From positions 124,001 to 188,000 of the forward strand of contig WHVA01000136.1 in NCBI GenBank assembly GCA_015179125.1: a DNA stretch of 64,000 nt, given 5' to 3'. Positions within the stretch are counted from its first letter, which is position 1. The number at the start of each line of letters is the position of its first letter. Under the pieces are notes generated by a model. The model searched no databases. It was not told the origin of the DNA and saw only the letters and a program-made list of their open reading frames with translations. Both the position numbers and the translations under genes were made by a program. Shown one piece after another: positions 23,759 to 36,004 of this stretch. This DNA comes from Gautieria morchelliformis (Eukaryota; Basidiomycota; Agaricomycetes; Gomphales; Gomphaceae).

Positions 23759-24146
23759 TCACGGAGAATTTCGTTCATAACGTCGACACTGTCGGAGAAC
23801 GAGGATCGAAATGCTCTCTGATGAGCTCTCCCATAGGTGATTCATCAAAATCATTAGTGTCCTTATTCTCGAGCTAATCCAAATATGAGGAACGGGTATA
23901 CTCACTGGGATTAGCAGCCTGGACGTCTTCTCGGGGTTCATACTGTTGCTCAAAACCGAATAGGTCCTGCCGCAATGTTCGTCGCCCATCCTTATCAACA
24001 AGACGTTGGCCAACATTCGAATTGAGGTGGGCGAAACTTCCGAATCCCCTACCCGAAATTAAAGAACGATGGCATACGGCCTGGTCAGATGCTACTGTAA
24101 GCCACTGCGGTATTGGGTTGTCAGCATAGCATGATGGCTCTGACAT
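23759..24146 (-). CDS. Unidentified two-exon ORF
   Basis: The first exon begins MSEPSCYADNPIPQWL and includes GRGFGSFAHLNSNVGQRLVD and QQYEPREDVQAANP. A GTGAGT donor follows, and after a short intron the frame continues as DTNDFDESPMGELIREHFD before a stop near 23,785. Splice sites and composition look coding, but I recognise no family. It ends close to the MFS fragment at 24,363 and could itself be a truncated gene. Confidence 0.4.
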
Positions 24147-24362
24147 ATATCACGGACAGACATGAGTGTTATAAAGGTGCAATTTTTTGGCTATGAAGAA
24201 CAATCCGGTGCCACATATATTGCCTGTAAGAAATTATATATAACAAATGTCTACATATGCATGATGGATATATATATGGCGCCCACCAACGTCGAGCAAG
24301 AGCTATCAAAGCTGGTACAGCTCTGATATTGTACCCAACCTACGCTAGCTGTCACGACGGCA

Positions 24363-24722
24363 GTCGACTCCCTCGTGTTCTTCGCGAACAGGTGGGCTCC
24401 CCGAGCTCTAGCAAGTGTGCACGGGTCGCCTTTTCTGCGCTGAATTTCTGTCATAGAAGATCGTCACATGAACCCGCGATGCCATGGTTTGTTTGTCTTG
24501 CGCACCTGCGACTAGACTAGTATCTCAAGTTCGAGGTGGGTGTTAGCCGTTGAAGAAACAACTTCGGACTCAGCTCAGAAGCATAGATGAGCAATGAGCA
24601 TATAAGATGTAAAGTGATCAATCGAGAGTCGTCTTTTAAGGCAGATGGGCTGCATTATTGTCCAGCTTGCTATGGTCATTGGTTATCCACGCCACTAAGT
24701 ATGGGGCGTATCCCGGTCTTCT
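24363..24722 (-). pseudogene. MFS transporter 5' fragment (copy D)
   Basis: The upstream region and first ~30 codons of the MFS transporter found whole at 38,948 and 52,703. On the minus strand the flank (TTAGTGGCGTGGATAACC, AAAGACGACTCTCG, AAGTTGTTTCTTCAAC) matches the 5' flanks of those genes. The coding start ATGACAGAAATTCAGCGC lacks three bases present in the others and shifts frame. Homology stops exactly at GTCGAC (24,368-24,363), inside exon 1. The remaining part of an MFS gene beginning at the equivalent GTCAAC lies at 34,670. It therefore looks like the detached 5' half of copy A, or of its tandem neighbour. Confidence 0.8.
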
Positions 24723-25286
24723 TCATTTCATAGTAAATCGTTTGCCGTGAGGACATATTTCGTGCCTGATGTAGCGCGCCAATAGCTTTGAATCCACAAG
24801 CGTGCTATAAGCGGAGTTTGAATGTATGACCACATCGGACAGCGTCTCAAGGATGACCGCCTCCTTCTTTAGGGTCGGATTCCGCATAAATTTGATATTA
24901 AAGATCAATTAATTAATACAGTAAAATTTCATGGACATCTGACTGGACAAGGCCTCAAGCTCCCGCTGACACCGAGCATGTAAACGAGGCTTCCATGAAG
25001 GAGAACCGAGATCCTTTGGATAATTCTGTGCAGCAACCCCGGGTGTACAGAGAACTCTTCGTCCTTTCAGACTCCCAGATATTTGAATGCACGACGGCTG
25101 AGCTGTACTAGATGGTGAACACCTGGAGGTGCAGACCTTGAACTGGCGAATAACAGAGACTCGACTCCATGTCACGAAACCACAGAAGATAAGACTGGAC
25201 TGGGGATGACACGACACCACTCAGACCCCTCCGAGTGGTCAAGGGCCATCATTACCTTTGGCTGCATATGGTTGTTGTCTTGGTCG

Positions 25287-26710
25287 CTATCCCTGAACTA
25301 TTCCGTGGGTGCCAATGATGAGAACTCTGCCCGTTGGCTTGCCTGTCGCATTGTTTCCTCTGATAATTGTATCATTTGTCATGACTAAAGGTTGCTTCGA
25401 GGAAAACTTACCAACGCCAAGGAGATCATATTGAGCTACGATGCCGTTCGATGGCTGTTGTGCCTCCTTGCCCTTCTTCGTCTTCTTAGATGGCCTCGGG
25501 CCGGGGGTCTCCGTCTCCGAATACACCCACAAGCGGACCTATGGCAGAAAAATGAGCATAGCAAGACAAAGTGGTTAACTCTCGGAGGCATACAGGACCC
25601 AGACCATGGTACCCAGCCGTGGTGAATTGAGTGTAGCGGCCCAACGTCTGTCTGATGAGCTTCTAGAAACAAGAATGAGCTATCAGTACCAAGACACTCG
25701 TGATCCTGAGTCCCCAGCTTCTGCAATCAGAACTGATAGAAACGACACATATGCCGAGCGAAGGCTGAAACAAAGATGAAGATAACTCACAGTTCTCACC
25801 GTTGTGCATAATGGGAAACGCTTTTGGAGCACGATAGATATGTCCATGACAGTCAGCGTTTTAACTGGCGATCCTAATATAGCCGTCTGGATGGCGTGAT
25901 GCCATCTACATGGCAAATTCCTTGTGGTGTTCCTAGCACCAGGCAAGGAGTTGGGGCCCTGTCGCTCGCATTCATCAACGGCCGCGGCTACACAAGCGAA
26001 GCGTGAGTAGTAGCCAGCATATGAATACTTGGTACGCGTACGATCCATCCCATCGAACGCGGCCTGCAAGTGTGCCGGGTAGTACTCCCGATTTTGGAAA
26101 CGTGGTGGGGTGTCTGCTATCAAACAGGTAGGGGATGAGGATTAATATGATCAATGATTCGCATAGGAAGTCTACCTTCGTCAGCAAAAGCAATGAACCC
26201 GGCCTGGCAAAGTTGCGGGTAATACACCCGATTTTGTAAAAGTTGTCGGTGGTCTGCTATCAAACAGGTAGGGGATGAGCATGAATATCATGAATCACAT
26301 AGGGAGCCCACCTTCCTCAGCACGAGCATGGAGCTCGCTTGGGCTGTTGGGTGCCACATGAGGCATCTCCTGTGATGTACGAGTCGTCTCGTACAGATGG
26401 AAATGTGGGTGGTGACAAAATGCTTTATAGCCACGTGGGGGTGGCAGATATCGTGAACTGATATCCAATTTGTCGTTCACCGAAGGCCGATGGGGACGCA
26501 GGTCCTGATGAGTCTAGTGCGAGTAAGCAGTAGATTAGAAAGTTTCTGAACGTCACAAAAACGCAGAAAATAAAAAAGTGAAGGTGCAGAGACCGCAGCA
26601 TAGTATAGACCATGGATGCCACACAGGTGTTGCATCAGGAGGCACCAGGCTACGCTGGAGTTCAAGATGTACAGGTAATCAGTGTGTATACTTACCGATG
26701 CTGGAAGCAT
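25287..26710 (-). CDS. Putative fork-head-like (winged-helix) protein, left copy
   Basis: A multi-exon gene starting MLPAS (ATG at 26,710-26,708) and spliced in frame to DLRPHRPSVNDKLDISSRYL and HHPHFHLYETTRTSQEMP. Two similar small exons follow, each preceded by an intron ending CTGTTTGATAG: QNRVYYPQLCQAGF and QNREYYPAHLQAAF. The next part has RTRTKYSYAGYYSRFACVAA and then WHHAIQTAILGSPVKTLTVM with VLQKRFPLC. That last block matches the first helices of a fork-head domain in spacing (AILGSP, LT, RFP). Later exons (LIRQTLGRYTQF, a K/R-rich part) are less certain. The left copy stays open where the right copy has a stop. The family call is tentative; gene structure is moderately secure. Confidence 0.5.
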
Positions 26711-27689
26711 TTTAGAGGAGGAGGAGAGGTGGAGGAATGGGAGTGGGGTATGGATGGATGGCTGAAAGAAAGGTGCCGAATTATATAACATTCCATCTGG
26801 GCGGCACTGACGGACCTTGTAATTTGAGAGCGCTGATAGCCATCGCGTAAATGAATGCGCACATTCCAGGAAGCATCGGAGAACGATTTTGAGACCTGAT
26901 TTGGGTTAGACGTGATCAACAGACATTCCGATGCACGGCCGCGAGTGCCTTGAGGTACATTCCCCCAAACATTCTGAGATGCGACATTTGCGGAAGAAAG
27001 TGAATCGCATGTGAATCGCACACTCCTGAAACACAGTATAACTTTGTAGAAGACGTCCATATATGGTGCTCCAAGCCATCCCCCGAGATGTACGATCACT
27101 AGCAACGTCAGCCTTTAAAAACAGTGGCACTGATGAGTAAAGCACTTATGCAAAACATAGCACCAACAATGGCTCAAATTGTGGTTGTTATTTTCATTGT
27201 TACTGAAGCTCGCATAGAGTCACGGTTGTGTCACGGGTACAAACCGACCGCAAATCTCTTCCACCTCGATTCGCTTAGAAATTAGCCATCCCTAGACGCG
27301 CTTCAAGTACAGTGTGATGATCTATCTCCCCCTAATCACTTCGGTTTATCAGCGCACATTTCGACCTGGGAAAGACTGGGTGTAGAACAGCGCTCACCGC
27401 TTTCTGCAAGGATAATACAGTGAAAGGTAAGTTTCACATACCGCTGCCTTGCAGTGTTTGAAACGCTCATGATGTGCCTCACGTCAGCCTTGAATCCATG
27501 GCTGGAGGAACGCGTACATCATCTAACTCAACATACATACGACTATACCAGACGCGGGATGCTCGCCTGCAATCCGAGTGCGTCGTTCTGTGCTTACACA
27601 GCGGACGCACCTTGGGTCTAGGTCAAAACGGCCTCGCCGATGACGGGTTGGAGGCATTGAGTCCGATCCACGATTGAAACCTACATGAA

Positions 27690-28375
27690 ATAGTATGTCG
27701 ACTTACTTCCATCTTTTGTCCGTCGAGTGGCTGACGACAGAATAGATCTCTGCGCGCGAGACAGCCAGTCACGATCACAGGACAGTGCGCAATGGCCGAC
27801 CGAGTTGTGGATGCCGTCAATGCGAGACAGGAACTGGCGGGGACGGGTTTGGAAGTTGGGAGAGATTATTTATCATGAAAATAACAAGGAATAAATAGGC
27901 ATAGTGTCCCACACATGATGATCGGGCTGCGGGGTATGATCAGTAAACAGGTATGTGAATTAGCTTCACCTATAGTCCGCTGAATACCTGACCGACAGGA
28001 TACATCTCTACACGCGAGACAGCCAGTAACGATCCCATGACATTGTGCAATGGCCATCCTAGTTGTGTCAATGGGAGACATAAACCGGCGGAGACGTCCT
28101 TAGTGATTATTTGCCATAAAATCACAAGGAATAAATAGGCATAGTGTCCTGCACTTGCTGATCGGGGCACCGGGATATGATCAGTAGACAAGTATGTCAA
28201 TTAGTCTCACCTATTGTCCGCCGAGTACCTGACCGACAGTATAGATCTCTACACGCGAGACAACCGGTGACGATCTTAGGACATTGTGCAATCGCCAACC
28301 CAGTTGTGCAGTCACCGCGAGACGTAAACCGGCGGAGATTGTTTACCATGAAAATGACAAGGAAAAAATAGGGTG
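27690..28375. repeat. ~245-bp tandem repeat, three units (left arm)
   Basis: About three head-to-tail units of about 241 bp. Each contains GGAATAAATAGG (27,889 and 28,130, altered at 28,362), a TATGATCAGTA block, CTGACCGACAG and CGCGAGACA. The same family in the right arm has four units. No coding sense is apparent. Confidence 0.85.
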
Positions 28376-28849
28376 ACTGTGCAAGACATCGACGGAAGAC
28401 TTGCTTCCTTCTTCCTTCGTTGAAAGGTCTAAGATTGGTATTACTTACCTCGTTGGACCAGCCTATCGACTGACCGTTGACCAGCAGCGTCGAAGTTCCT
28501 GACGAGTGCCCTCCATGCCTGCCGAAGACTCCCTCCGATATCATTGGTTGAAGGGTCGACTACTTTCAAGTAGATATGCATGGCCGACACGCACCACCTT
28601 TACTTGCAGCTTGTGCGCAGTGCGCTAAGTGAAACCGGCAACCATCGGATCCGTAGCAGGAGTAGGAGCCTCATACGATGGCGGGACAGTTGAGTCACTC
28701 GAAGCCCCGAGAGCTGGAAGAGAGCCAGACAGTGGTAGTTATTGCGCTGACTTGTCTCTCGCCTGTTTTGGTCACCGATCATGGCCGCGCGATATGCGCA
28801 GGGTCATTATGTAACTGTCTTGGCCGATGTGCACCTACCTCACCTTCCA

Positions 28850-31800
28850 ATATAAAGATTTGATCAAGAAATACAAACAATCCGCATCTTGATGCGTGGG
28901 TGCTCCATCTCATTTCTTTGCGTTTGTACGCTGACAGACCTATTTGCCAGTATCATCCGTATCTCCTCGTCGCTCGTCCTACCGCATACCCGCGAACACT
29001 ATCTCACCATGTTCATTATCATCGTCACCACCACCACCAGATGATCTATACATTGCGTGCCGCCATACACTTTACAACGCTGCCTTTCCAGCAGGCTAGA
29101 AGATGTCAGGCATGAGTTGGCGGCAACAGGTTGTCAAAGGGACTTCAGCAGCTCCGCCCCCAGTCTCCTTTCGCCGCCGCAAACCGGTACAGCCGGGCCT
29201 TGGATGAAACAGCGTCGGAAGGACCACTACCCATGCCTACCCCCGCACCAGGGCGTGAAATGGAGGCGCAGCATGGTGCGAAGATTCTGCTCCCGCAAGG
29301 CATACCCGAGACAAAATGTGACGCGCGTTCAGCACGGGAAGCCAGGGTGGAATCACGACTTCTGTAGTCGCATTATGGGCTTCCATGGCGCAAGATGGGG
29401 ATAAAAGTGACCGGTTTAAGCCTCCCGCCAAACCGGTCACTAGGACGCTGTTACAACCCCTGAGTTCTTAGGTGTGGCAAAGCTAAAACTTATCGCTCCA
29501 TGCACCCGAGAAAGACCGACACCTACAAACGAAAACGCGGCCACAGGGCCATCTTTAATGTCGGATCCTCGCCAGCCTGCGAATCTGGTCAGTTCAGCAT
29601 CGGTCCCTGCTTCTATTGGTCGTGTCACGCTAGATCTATCGAGCACTGCGTCGCTGACTCGCCCTCCTTTAACACCTTGCCAAGTGGAGCCGCCTTTCTT
29701 AGCTCAACCTCAGCTCGTCCCTTTCAGGGGCTTCATCGGATAAAGTTACTCCGGTCTTGCCGCAACACATGGCTTTGGGGCATGCTAGGCTTAAGACTTG
29801 ATCAAGAAATATTAACAGTCTTCATCGTGACACGTGGACGCTATCCATCTCATTTCTCTGCGTTTGTGTGCTCATCATCTTGAACACTTATACTCTAGTG
29901 TCCTACGTATCTCCTAGACGCTTGTCCTATCGCATGCCACCAGCTATCACCAACACTATCTCGCCATGTTCATCATCATCATCATATCACCACCACCACA
30001 TGATCTCTACATAGCTTATGGCCATAAACATTTATAACGCTGCCTTTCCAGCAGTCTAGAAGATGTCAGGCATGAGCTGAACAGGTCGTCCATGACAGAC
30101 TTCAGCAGCGCCTGCCGTGTCACCGAAGGCTCTGCCCCAGGTCTCCGTTTGCTGCCGCAAAGTACCGCCTTTGGCCGAGACAGTGTCAGAGGAAACACTA
30201 TCCATGCTTACCCCCACACCAGAGCCTGAAAAGGAGGCGCAGCACTCTGCGAAGATTCTGCTTCTGCAAGGCATACCCGAGACAAAATATGATATGCGTT
30301 CAGCAAGGGGAAGCAGGGGTTGAAATCTAGCCGCATTGTGGGCTTCCATGGTGCACGATGGGGATAGAAGTGACAGGTTTAATCCTCCGCCTAACCCGAT
30401 CACCAGGGCGGCTGCTACAACCTCTGGGTTCTTACGTGGGGCAAAGCTAAAACCTACCGCTCCATGCAGTTGAGAAAGACCGACCCCTACAAACGAAAAC
30501 GCGGCCACAGGGCCATCTTTAATGTCAGAGCCTCGCCAGCCTGCGAATCTGGTCAGTTCAGCATCGGTCCCTGCTTCTATTGGTCGTCTCACACTAGATC
30601 TATGTTCAGCATCGGTCCCTGCTTCTATTGGTCGTCTCACACTAGATCTATCGAGTACTGCGTCGCTGGCTCGCCCTCCTTCAACACCTTGCCAAGAGTG
30701 GAGCCGCCTTTATTAGCTCAACCTCAGCTCGTCCTTTTCAGAGTATTCATCCAATGAAGTGACCCCGGTCTTCCCGCAATACATGGCTTTTGCGCCATCT
30801 AGACTTAAAGACTTGATCAAGAAATATCAACAATCTCATCTTGGCACCTGGACGCTCTCTTTTCTCATTTCTCTGCATTTGTACGCTCATCACCTTCCAC
30901 ACCTATCTCCAACTGTCATACGTGTCTCGTAATCGCTTGTTCTGCCGCATACCACAAGCTATCGCTAACGCTATCTCGCCATGTTCATTATCATCATCAT
31001 CACCGCCACCACCACATGATCTAATCACTGCTTACGGCCATATACATCTGTAACGTTGCCTTCCCAGCAGGCAGGAGTTGAACAGGTTGTTCCAAGAAAC
31101 ACTTCAGCCACCCGTGCTTCGTCAGCGAAGGCTCCGTCCGCTCCCAGTCTCTTTTCGCCGCCACAAACCGGCACCGCCATTGGACGAGACAGCATCAGAG
31201 GAAACACTATCCATGCCAACCCCCGCACCAGAGCATGCAAAGGAGGCGCAGCATTCTGCGAAGATCCCGCTTCCGGAAGGCATACCCAGACAAAATATGA
31301 CATGCGTTCAGCAAGGCAGCTGGGGTGAAATCGCAACTTCTCTAGCCGCATTATGGGCTTCCATGACGCAAGATGGTGATGGAGGTGACCAGTTTAATCC
31401 TCCGGCAAACCAATCACCAGGGCGGCTGTTACAACCCCCTGGTTCTTAGGTGGAGCAAAGCTAAAACCTATCGCTCCATGCACTGGAGAAAGACCGACAC
31501 CTACAACGAAAACGCGGTCACGTCTATCTATAAGGTCGGAGCCTCGCCGGCCTGCCAATTTGGTCAGTTCGGCATCGGTCCCTGCTGGTATTGTTCCGTC
31601 TCACGCTAGACCTTACCTGTCGACTATTGCGTCGCTTGCTTCCCCTCCTCCAACAAGTGGAGCCTCCTTTCTTAGCTCAACCTCAGCTCGTCCCTTTCAG
31701 AGGATTCGTTCAATAAAGTTACCCCGGCTGGGACACGGCTTTTGCACAAGCTAGGCTTAAAGGCTTGATCAGGAAATAACAATCTTCATCGTGAGACGTG

Positions 31801-32030
31801 GACACCTTCCATATGTGCTCTCATCATCGTTGTATACTTATTTCCCAGTGTCATACGCATCTCCTAGCTGTCGCTTGTTCTACTACACATACCAACAAGT
31901 TATCGCAAACACTACCTCGCCATGTTTATCATAATAATCATCACCGCCATCTGATCCACGGCCATACACATCTATACTTAAATCTGCCTTTCCAGCAGTC
32001 TCTAAGATGTCAGGCATGAGTTAAAGGTTG
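28850..32030 (+). repeat. Tandem array of arrestin 3'-end copies (left arm)
   Basis: A partial unit (28,850-29,103) and three full units of about 930-1,010 bp, bounded at about 29,103, 30,063, 31,072 and 32,006 by GATGTCAGGCATGAG or its variants. Each unit equals 55,520-56,489 of the parental locus: the last ~240 arrestin codons (from about PSPVSFRRRKPVPPLDETAS), the stop, the 3' flank and the edge of the MFS 3' end. Frames are broken and no promoter or arrestin domain is attached. The second unit has an extra 48-bp direct duplication at 30,556-30,651. Confidence 0.88.
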
Positions 32031-34670
32031 TTAAAGAGAGACTATGGAGAAACTTGCTTCAATGGGTGATAAGAACATCAACTTGATGGAGGCTGCGACG
32101 AGGAACAGTGATGCTGCAACAAAGACAGGTACGGAAGTATTGAGATCTCCACAGGTGGCAACTGCGATGTTAACCAATGAGAAGAAAACAGTTGAAGCTG
32201 TCCAAATGCACGAACTGATAGGCGCCATAAGTCCGGTAACCCTGTCAAGTGTCTCGAATTCGAACGCCGAACACATTGGGAAGTCGAGATGAAGAACGCA
32301 CCGGTTAAAAGCAGAGCAGGCGGCATCAGCGGTATCACTAGAAATTTGCTGTTCACAAAAACATGTCCTGCAGTTCACATATACGGCTACCGGTGAGGAA
32401 CGGGAAATACTTCGGGCATAGCTTCATTCACCAGCACAATATTAGTCTCAGAAGTTGACCAAAAGATTCTCAACAAATCACTCACCACGCCGTACATCTG
32501 TATCGTTATGGTTTAGCTCTTACTGTGGTACATGAGTTTAAAGAGCAACACACGGCATTCCTATCGAAACAAGTTAGTATGCACAGTGTAGTAAAGAGCA
32601 GGAGGAAGGTCTCTACCCACTGTGTCAAACTTGTTACACAAGCATATTCTAAGACCCCAGCCTGATTTGTCGCAGTAGTGAACAGAAACAAGAATGCCTG
32701 TCAGTGCTGTAAAGGTCGACATAGCAAACTTGCGACCACCAAAGGAGAATCGGCCTTTACGTGTCCAATCCACCATCCAGCATGCGATAAGCGAACCTGG
32801 TATGGCAAGTACAGAGATGATACTATAGTTACTAGATGCGGGGTATGTGTGACAATCCATCCACTCGTTGATAAACTGCGGCGTCGAACATACCGATAAG
32901 TTCCGTTGACGCCCAGCCCGGATGAGACGGAGTGGTGGCTCAGATAAATGGGTAAAAAATTATACAGCGGGTATGCGAGTCCAATCAATCTTGAGTAGTC
33001 ATCAACCCCCATCCTAGGAGAACATGCCCGCAGTTCGTGAAACCTTACCCCCAAGCCAGATGGTAATGGTAGAATTAACCGCGAGGCGTCTCGTTGCGAA
33101 TAATGGCATGATCATATGTGAAGTACGCAGGTCCTTTAGCCGCCAACGGAAGCAAGCAAGGAGATGACCTATAGAGCGACGTCCCTCTCAGGGCGCGCCT
33201 GAACAACTGAGCAGAACTCAATGGTACAGGGGTCGTTTCACCGGATATGGCCTGAAGTTTCTCAAGCGTGAGCGTGATTGTCCTGCCGTTCTTCTTTGCT
33301 ACCCGTTGGAGAACCCGTGATAGACCAATTACACAATGGGTTAAGGCCCTATACTGGGGACAACAGAACGCACAGCGATTGCCTCTTCGTCCTGGCCTTT
33401 GGCGAGGAGGTACTTGGATGACTCCTGAAGATTAAAAATGAAATAACGGCAAATAAACATAAGAAGTGTTATCCCGCCCCTTCAGAACCGACGATTGTTA
33501 TGTGAACATCGTTATCTACCCTTGCAGCATATGTAAGCACATACATAGTGAAACTGTAGGCAGCATTAGTAGGACGACCAAGAAATTATATTCACACGAC
33601 TATTCGAATTTTGGGATACGTACGAGGTATATCTCCAGCCATTGTTCTGCGCTCGCGGACACGTGCCAAGTCAGGTCGTGTCGGGACACCAAAAGTTGGC
33701 GATGAATACCCAGCCAACACAGAGGGTAGGGTTAGTGTCACTATATCGGTCTTCAGTATGGTTCCGATGGTAATCATAGTACAACCCACCTGGTATCGCT
33801 GAGGAATGTGTTCCAAGTACAAGGCGCCTGCCATTAACTTAGCAGACAAGGAAAAGAAAGGTCTAGATGTATCATTGCATACCATCTACCAGTAAACTAA
33901 CATTGATTAGAATTCGTTAGTGTGATACTAAAGGCTCTTAAATATATAGTTGCTCACTTTCCACCAACGCCAAAGCCACAGCATGCGACGAAAGCGCCCA
34001 GTGCGGCGAAATTGGGTGTTCCGCCTGCTGCGATACCGAATACCCCAGCAATTAATAGAGTGATCTACACATAATAATTTCTAGACAAGAGTGCGAAATT
34101 TGATGTTTGGGTTTACGGACAGTCCAAGAAAACTTCCGGCCAATGATATCAGCTAGAACGCCCTGGTGGACCAAGGGAAAGCAAGATATCAATACATAGA
34201 TCTTTCCATGGTGAATGGAAGGGGAATACACAAGTTGTTGCACCACAGATTACTAGCCCACATAAAGTGCAAGGGGTGGATTCATTTCCAACGCGATTTG
34301 GGGAAGAACTATGGCGACTCCTAGACATAGCTGTTAAAAGTCATCTCTTCGCGCATTGAATTATTGGCACCCTGTAACCAGATATCTGTGCAGTGTATGA
34401 TGGTCAATAACATCAGGGAAACGATAGAACAAGTGAGGAGGGCTCGGGTCTGTCAGCCGCCCACCCAAAGCCAGAAACGATGAACAATATCTCCCCAATC
34501 CAATTTCTGCACACGCGCAGAGCTAGGGTTCAACGGGACAAACTTACTCAGTGCACACTGCAAACAGTGGCTCACTGCCCCGGATTATGTCATGTACGTT
34601 AGTAACGTACATGACGAAGACTCGGTACAAACTCACCGAACTCGCGCTTCAGCTCGTAAATCTTGTTGAC
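32031..34670 (-). pseudogene. MFS transporter (SVOP-like), copy A, 5'-truncated
   Basis: The body of the same 12-helix major-facilitator gene as copies B and C. Exons visible on the minus strand include KIYELKREFG, IWLQG, the LEHIPQRYQ exon, GRFSFGGRKFA, TALTG and a final exon ending MFLSPIEASFSIVSL at 32,031. It lacks the promoter and first ~30 codons; homology begins at GTCAAC, 34,670. The GT donor after the RRALRGTSL exon (near 33,180) is changed to CT. A 27-bp palindrome sits in its first intron. It probably makes no full transporter. Confidence 0.82.
34589..34615. repeat. 27-bp perfect palindrome in MFS copy A intron
   Basis: GTCATGTACGTTA and its exact complement surround one central G. 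The equivalent intron of copy B has only half of it (ATGTACGTTA near 39,100), so the second half was added in copy A. Confidence 0.9.
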
Positions 34671-35289
34671 AGTGACGACGCCGCGTTTACTTTCCGTTGA
34701 TGGTCAAGCCACTAAGTCAAGCTTTTCTGAAGCCAGGCAACATGTTGTTTAGTTCAGCCAAATCACTGCTAGTGAGTCAAGCTTCAAGCTTCATGCAGGC
34801 TCAACTGAATCGAAGTCTCTGGTGGATTGGAGTCAATCTAAATATGCTCATTGCAAATAGTTTGGCTACACCGGGCAAACTTAGACGCCAAAGGTACTTG
34901 CTGTGCCCATATATATAGGCATTCTTCCGATGTGCCCGTTCGTAACGTACTACCGTGTGAATGGCTTCAATGCCATTCCCAATCCGACGGAGAGACAATG
35001 CATAGCAATCTTCGTATGCTTTTATGTTACATAGGATGAGCTTGGTTCAATGGTTATTACAGTAAACCAGAAGAACCGGGCGCGATCTCTTTGTGATTGG
35101 TAAAGGCCTGATACACTGCAGCTCACGCACATCAGCAGTACTAACAACGCCCGACATCTTCATGATGTTCGGATCTTGCGGCCTGGGCTTCCTGGAATAT
35201 ATAAATATGTGGTAACCAGTTATTAACCACTCTGTTCTAAGTGCCCACTCTTACGTCGATTTCAGTAACAATAGAATTTCAAGTTGCCC
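34671..35289. other. Spacer between inverted arms, left part
   Basis: Single-copy sequence between the arm border and the small conserved gene. It contains two copies of AGTCAAGCTT (about 34,713 and 34,773) but no recognised gene. Confidence 0.5.
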
Positions 35290-36004
35290 ATGGGTGCACT
35301 CACAAACCGCTATGAGGATGATGTAGGTGCTCAGTAGTGCATTATATATTAGTACAAGTGTATTGTGTTGACAACCTTCTTCTGCTCAGGATGCATACCA
35401 TCTCCCGCCAGGAATGACGCGCGTTGGTTATGACGAGAGGACGGAAAGATACACGTTCCGCCAGGGAGATGAGTTATGGCTGGGAGAATCGGGTTCGCTT
35501 TACGGTGGAAAAATGAAATGGGCAGGGAAGGCACCAGACGCCAGTCCTCCAAGTGACGAGGATTACGATACGGATAGCTCTGGAGTGAGCAAAGATGGCA
35601 GTACGTTCCTAGTGCCGTAACCTTGGGGTGCTTAATATTGAAGCCACTCCACAGAAGTCTCCAAGAAAGTTGCTACAGGTATCCACAATGGCGGCTTTAC
35701 GACACTTCCGTACTTGCAAGAGAGCAAGAACGAGTGGGGTGTACCAGTCGCTTCCATCTCTGACACCGGTGCAAAGCCTCCTGATACATCATTGGGACGA
35801 AGAGGAACTCAGTTGAAGAAAGTGGCTCAGTCGACGGTAACTGCCCTCGGTGTTACTCGGCGATGGTCTAGAAAGAAAGTACCTTCAAGGGATGGGGATG
35901 TGGATGGGGAGAAACAGTCTGGTCAAAGAAGTGATAAGAAGGAATTCAGCCTGGAAGATGACAGTTTTGCAGAGAAGGCTCTCCCAGTTCGGCCTGAGGA
36001 TTGA
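35290..36004 (+). CDS. Conserved fungal small protein, LysM-protein-like N-terminus
   Basis: Four exons (35,290-35,322, 35,390-35,600, 35,655-35,678, 35,721-36,004) join in frame to 183 residues. The N-terminus MGALTNRYEDD, then DAYHLPPGMTRVGYDERTERY and LWLGESGSLYGG, resembles a group of fungal proteins often annotated with LysM/CBM50. I cannot see a clear LysM repeat here, so binding of chitin should not be assumed. The rest is polar, basic and probably disordered. No signal peptide is seen. Introns are 67, 54 and 42 bp with GT...AG ends. It is single copy and lies between the two inverted arms. Confidence 0.7.

Larger units (their letters stand above)
24862..34670 (-). repeat. Left arm of giant inverted duplication (~9.8 kb)
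   Basis: This whole segment recurs in reverse orientation at about 39,035-49,035. Colinear shared blocks, read on the minus strand, are: MFS transporter copy A, arrestin-tail tandem array, ~245-bp tandem array, upstream region of the winged-helix gene, the gene itself, and an end block containing MRNPTLKKEA. Identity judged by eye is high in the MFS part and lower in the arrays. The outer border is near 24,862, where the shared AAAGAAGGAGGCGG stops. The inner border is the GTTGAC at 34,665-34,670. Confidence 0.92.

Noticed and set aside
27690-28375. CRISPR-like array
   Set aside because: The units are ~245 bp and contiguous, without short repeats and unique spacers, and the genome is eukaryotic.
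29057-31754. ORFs of 60-195 codons in the left arrestin-tail array as independent genes
   Set aside because: All are frames of degraded copies of the arrestin 3' end, without starts, promoters or a complete domain.
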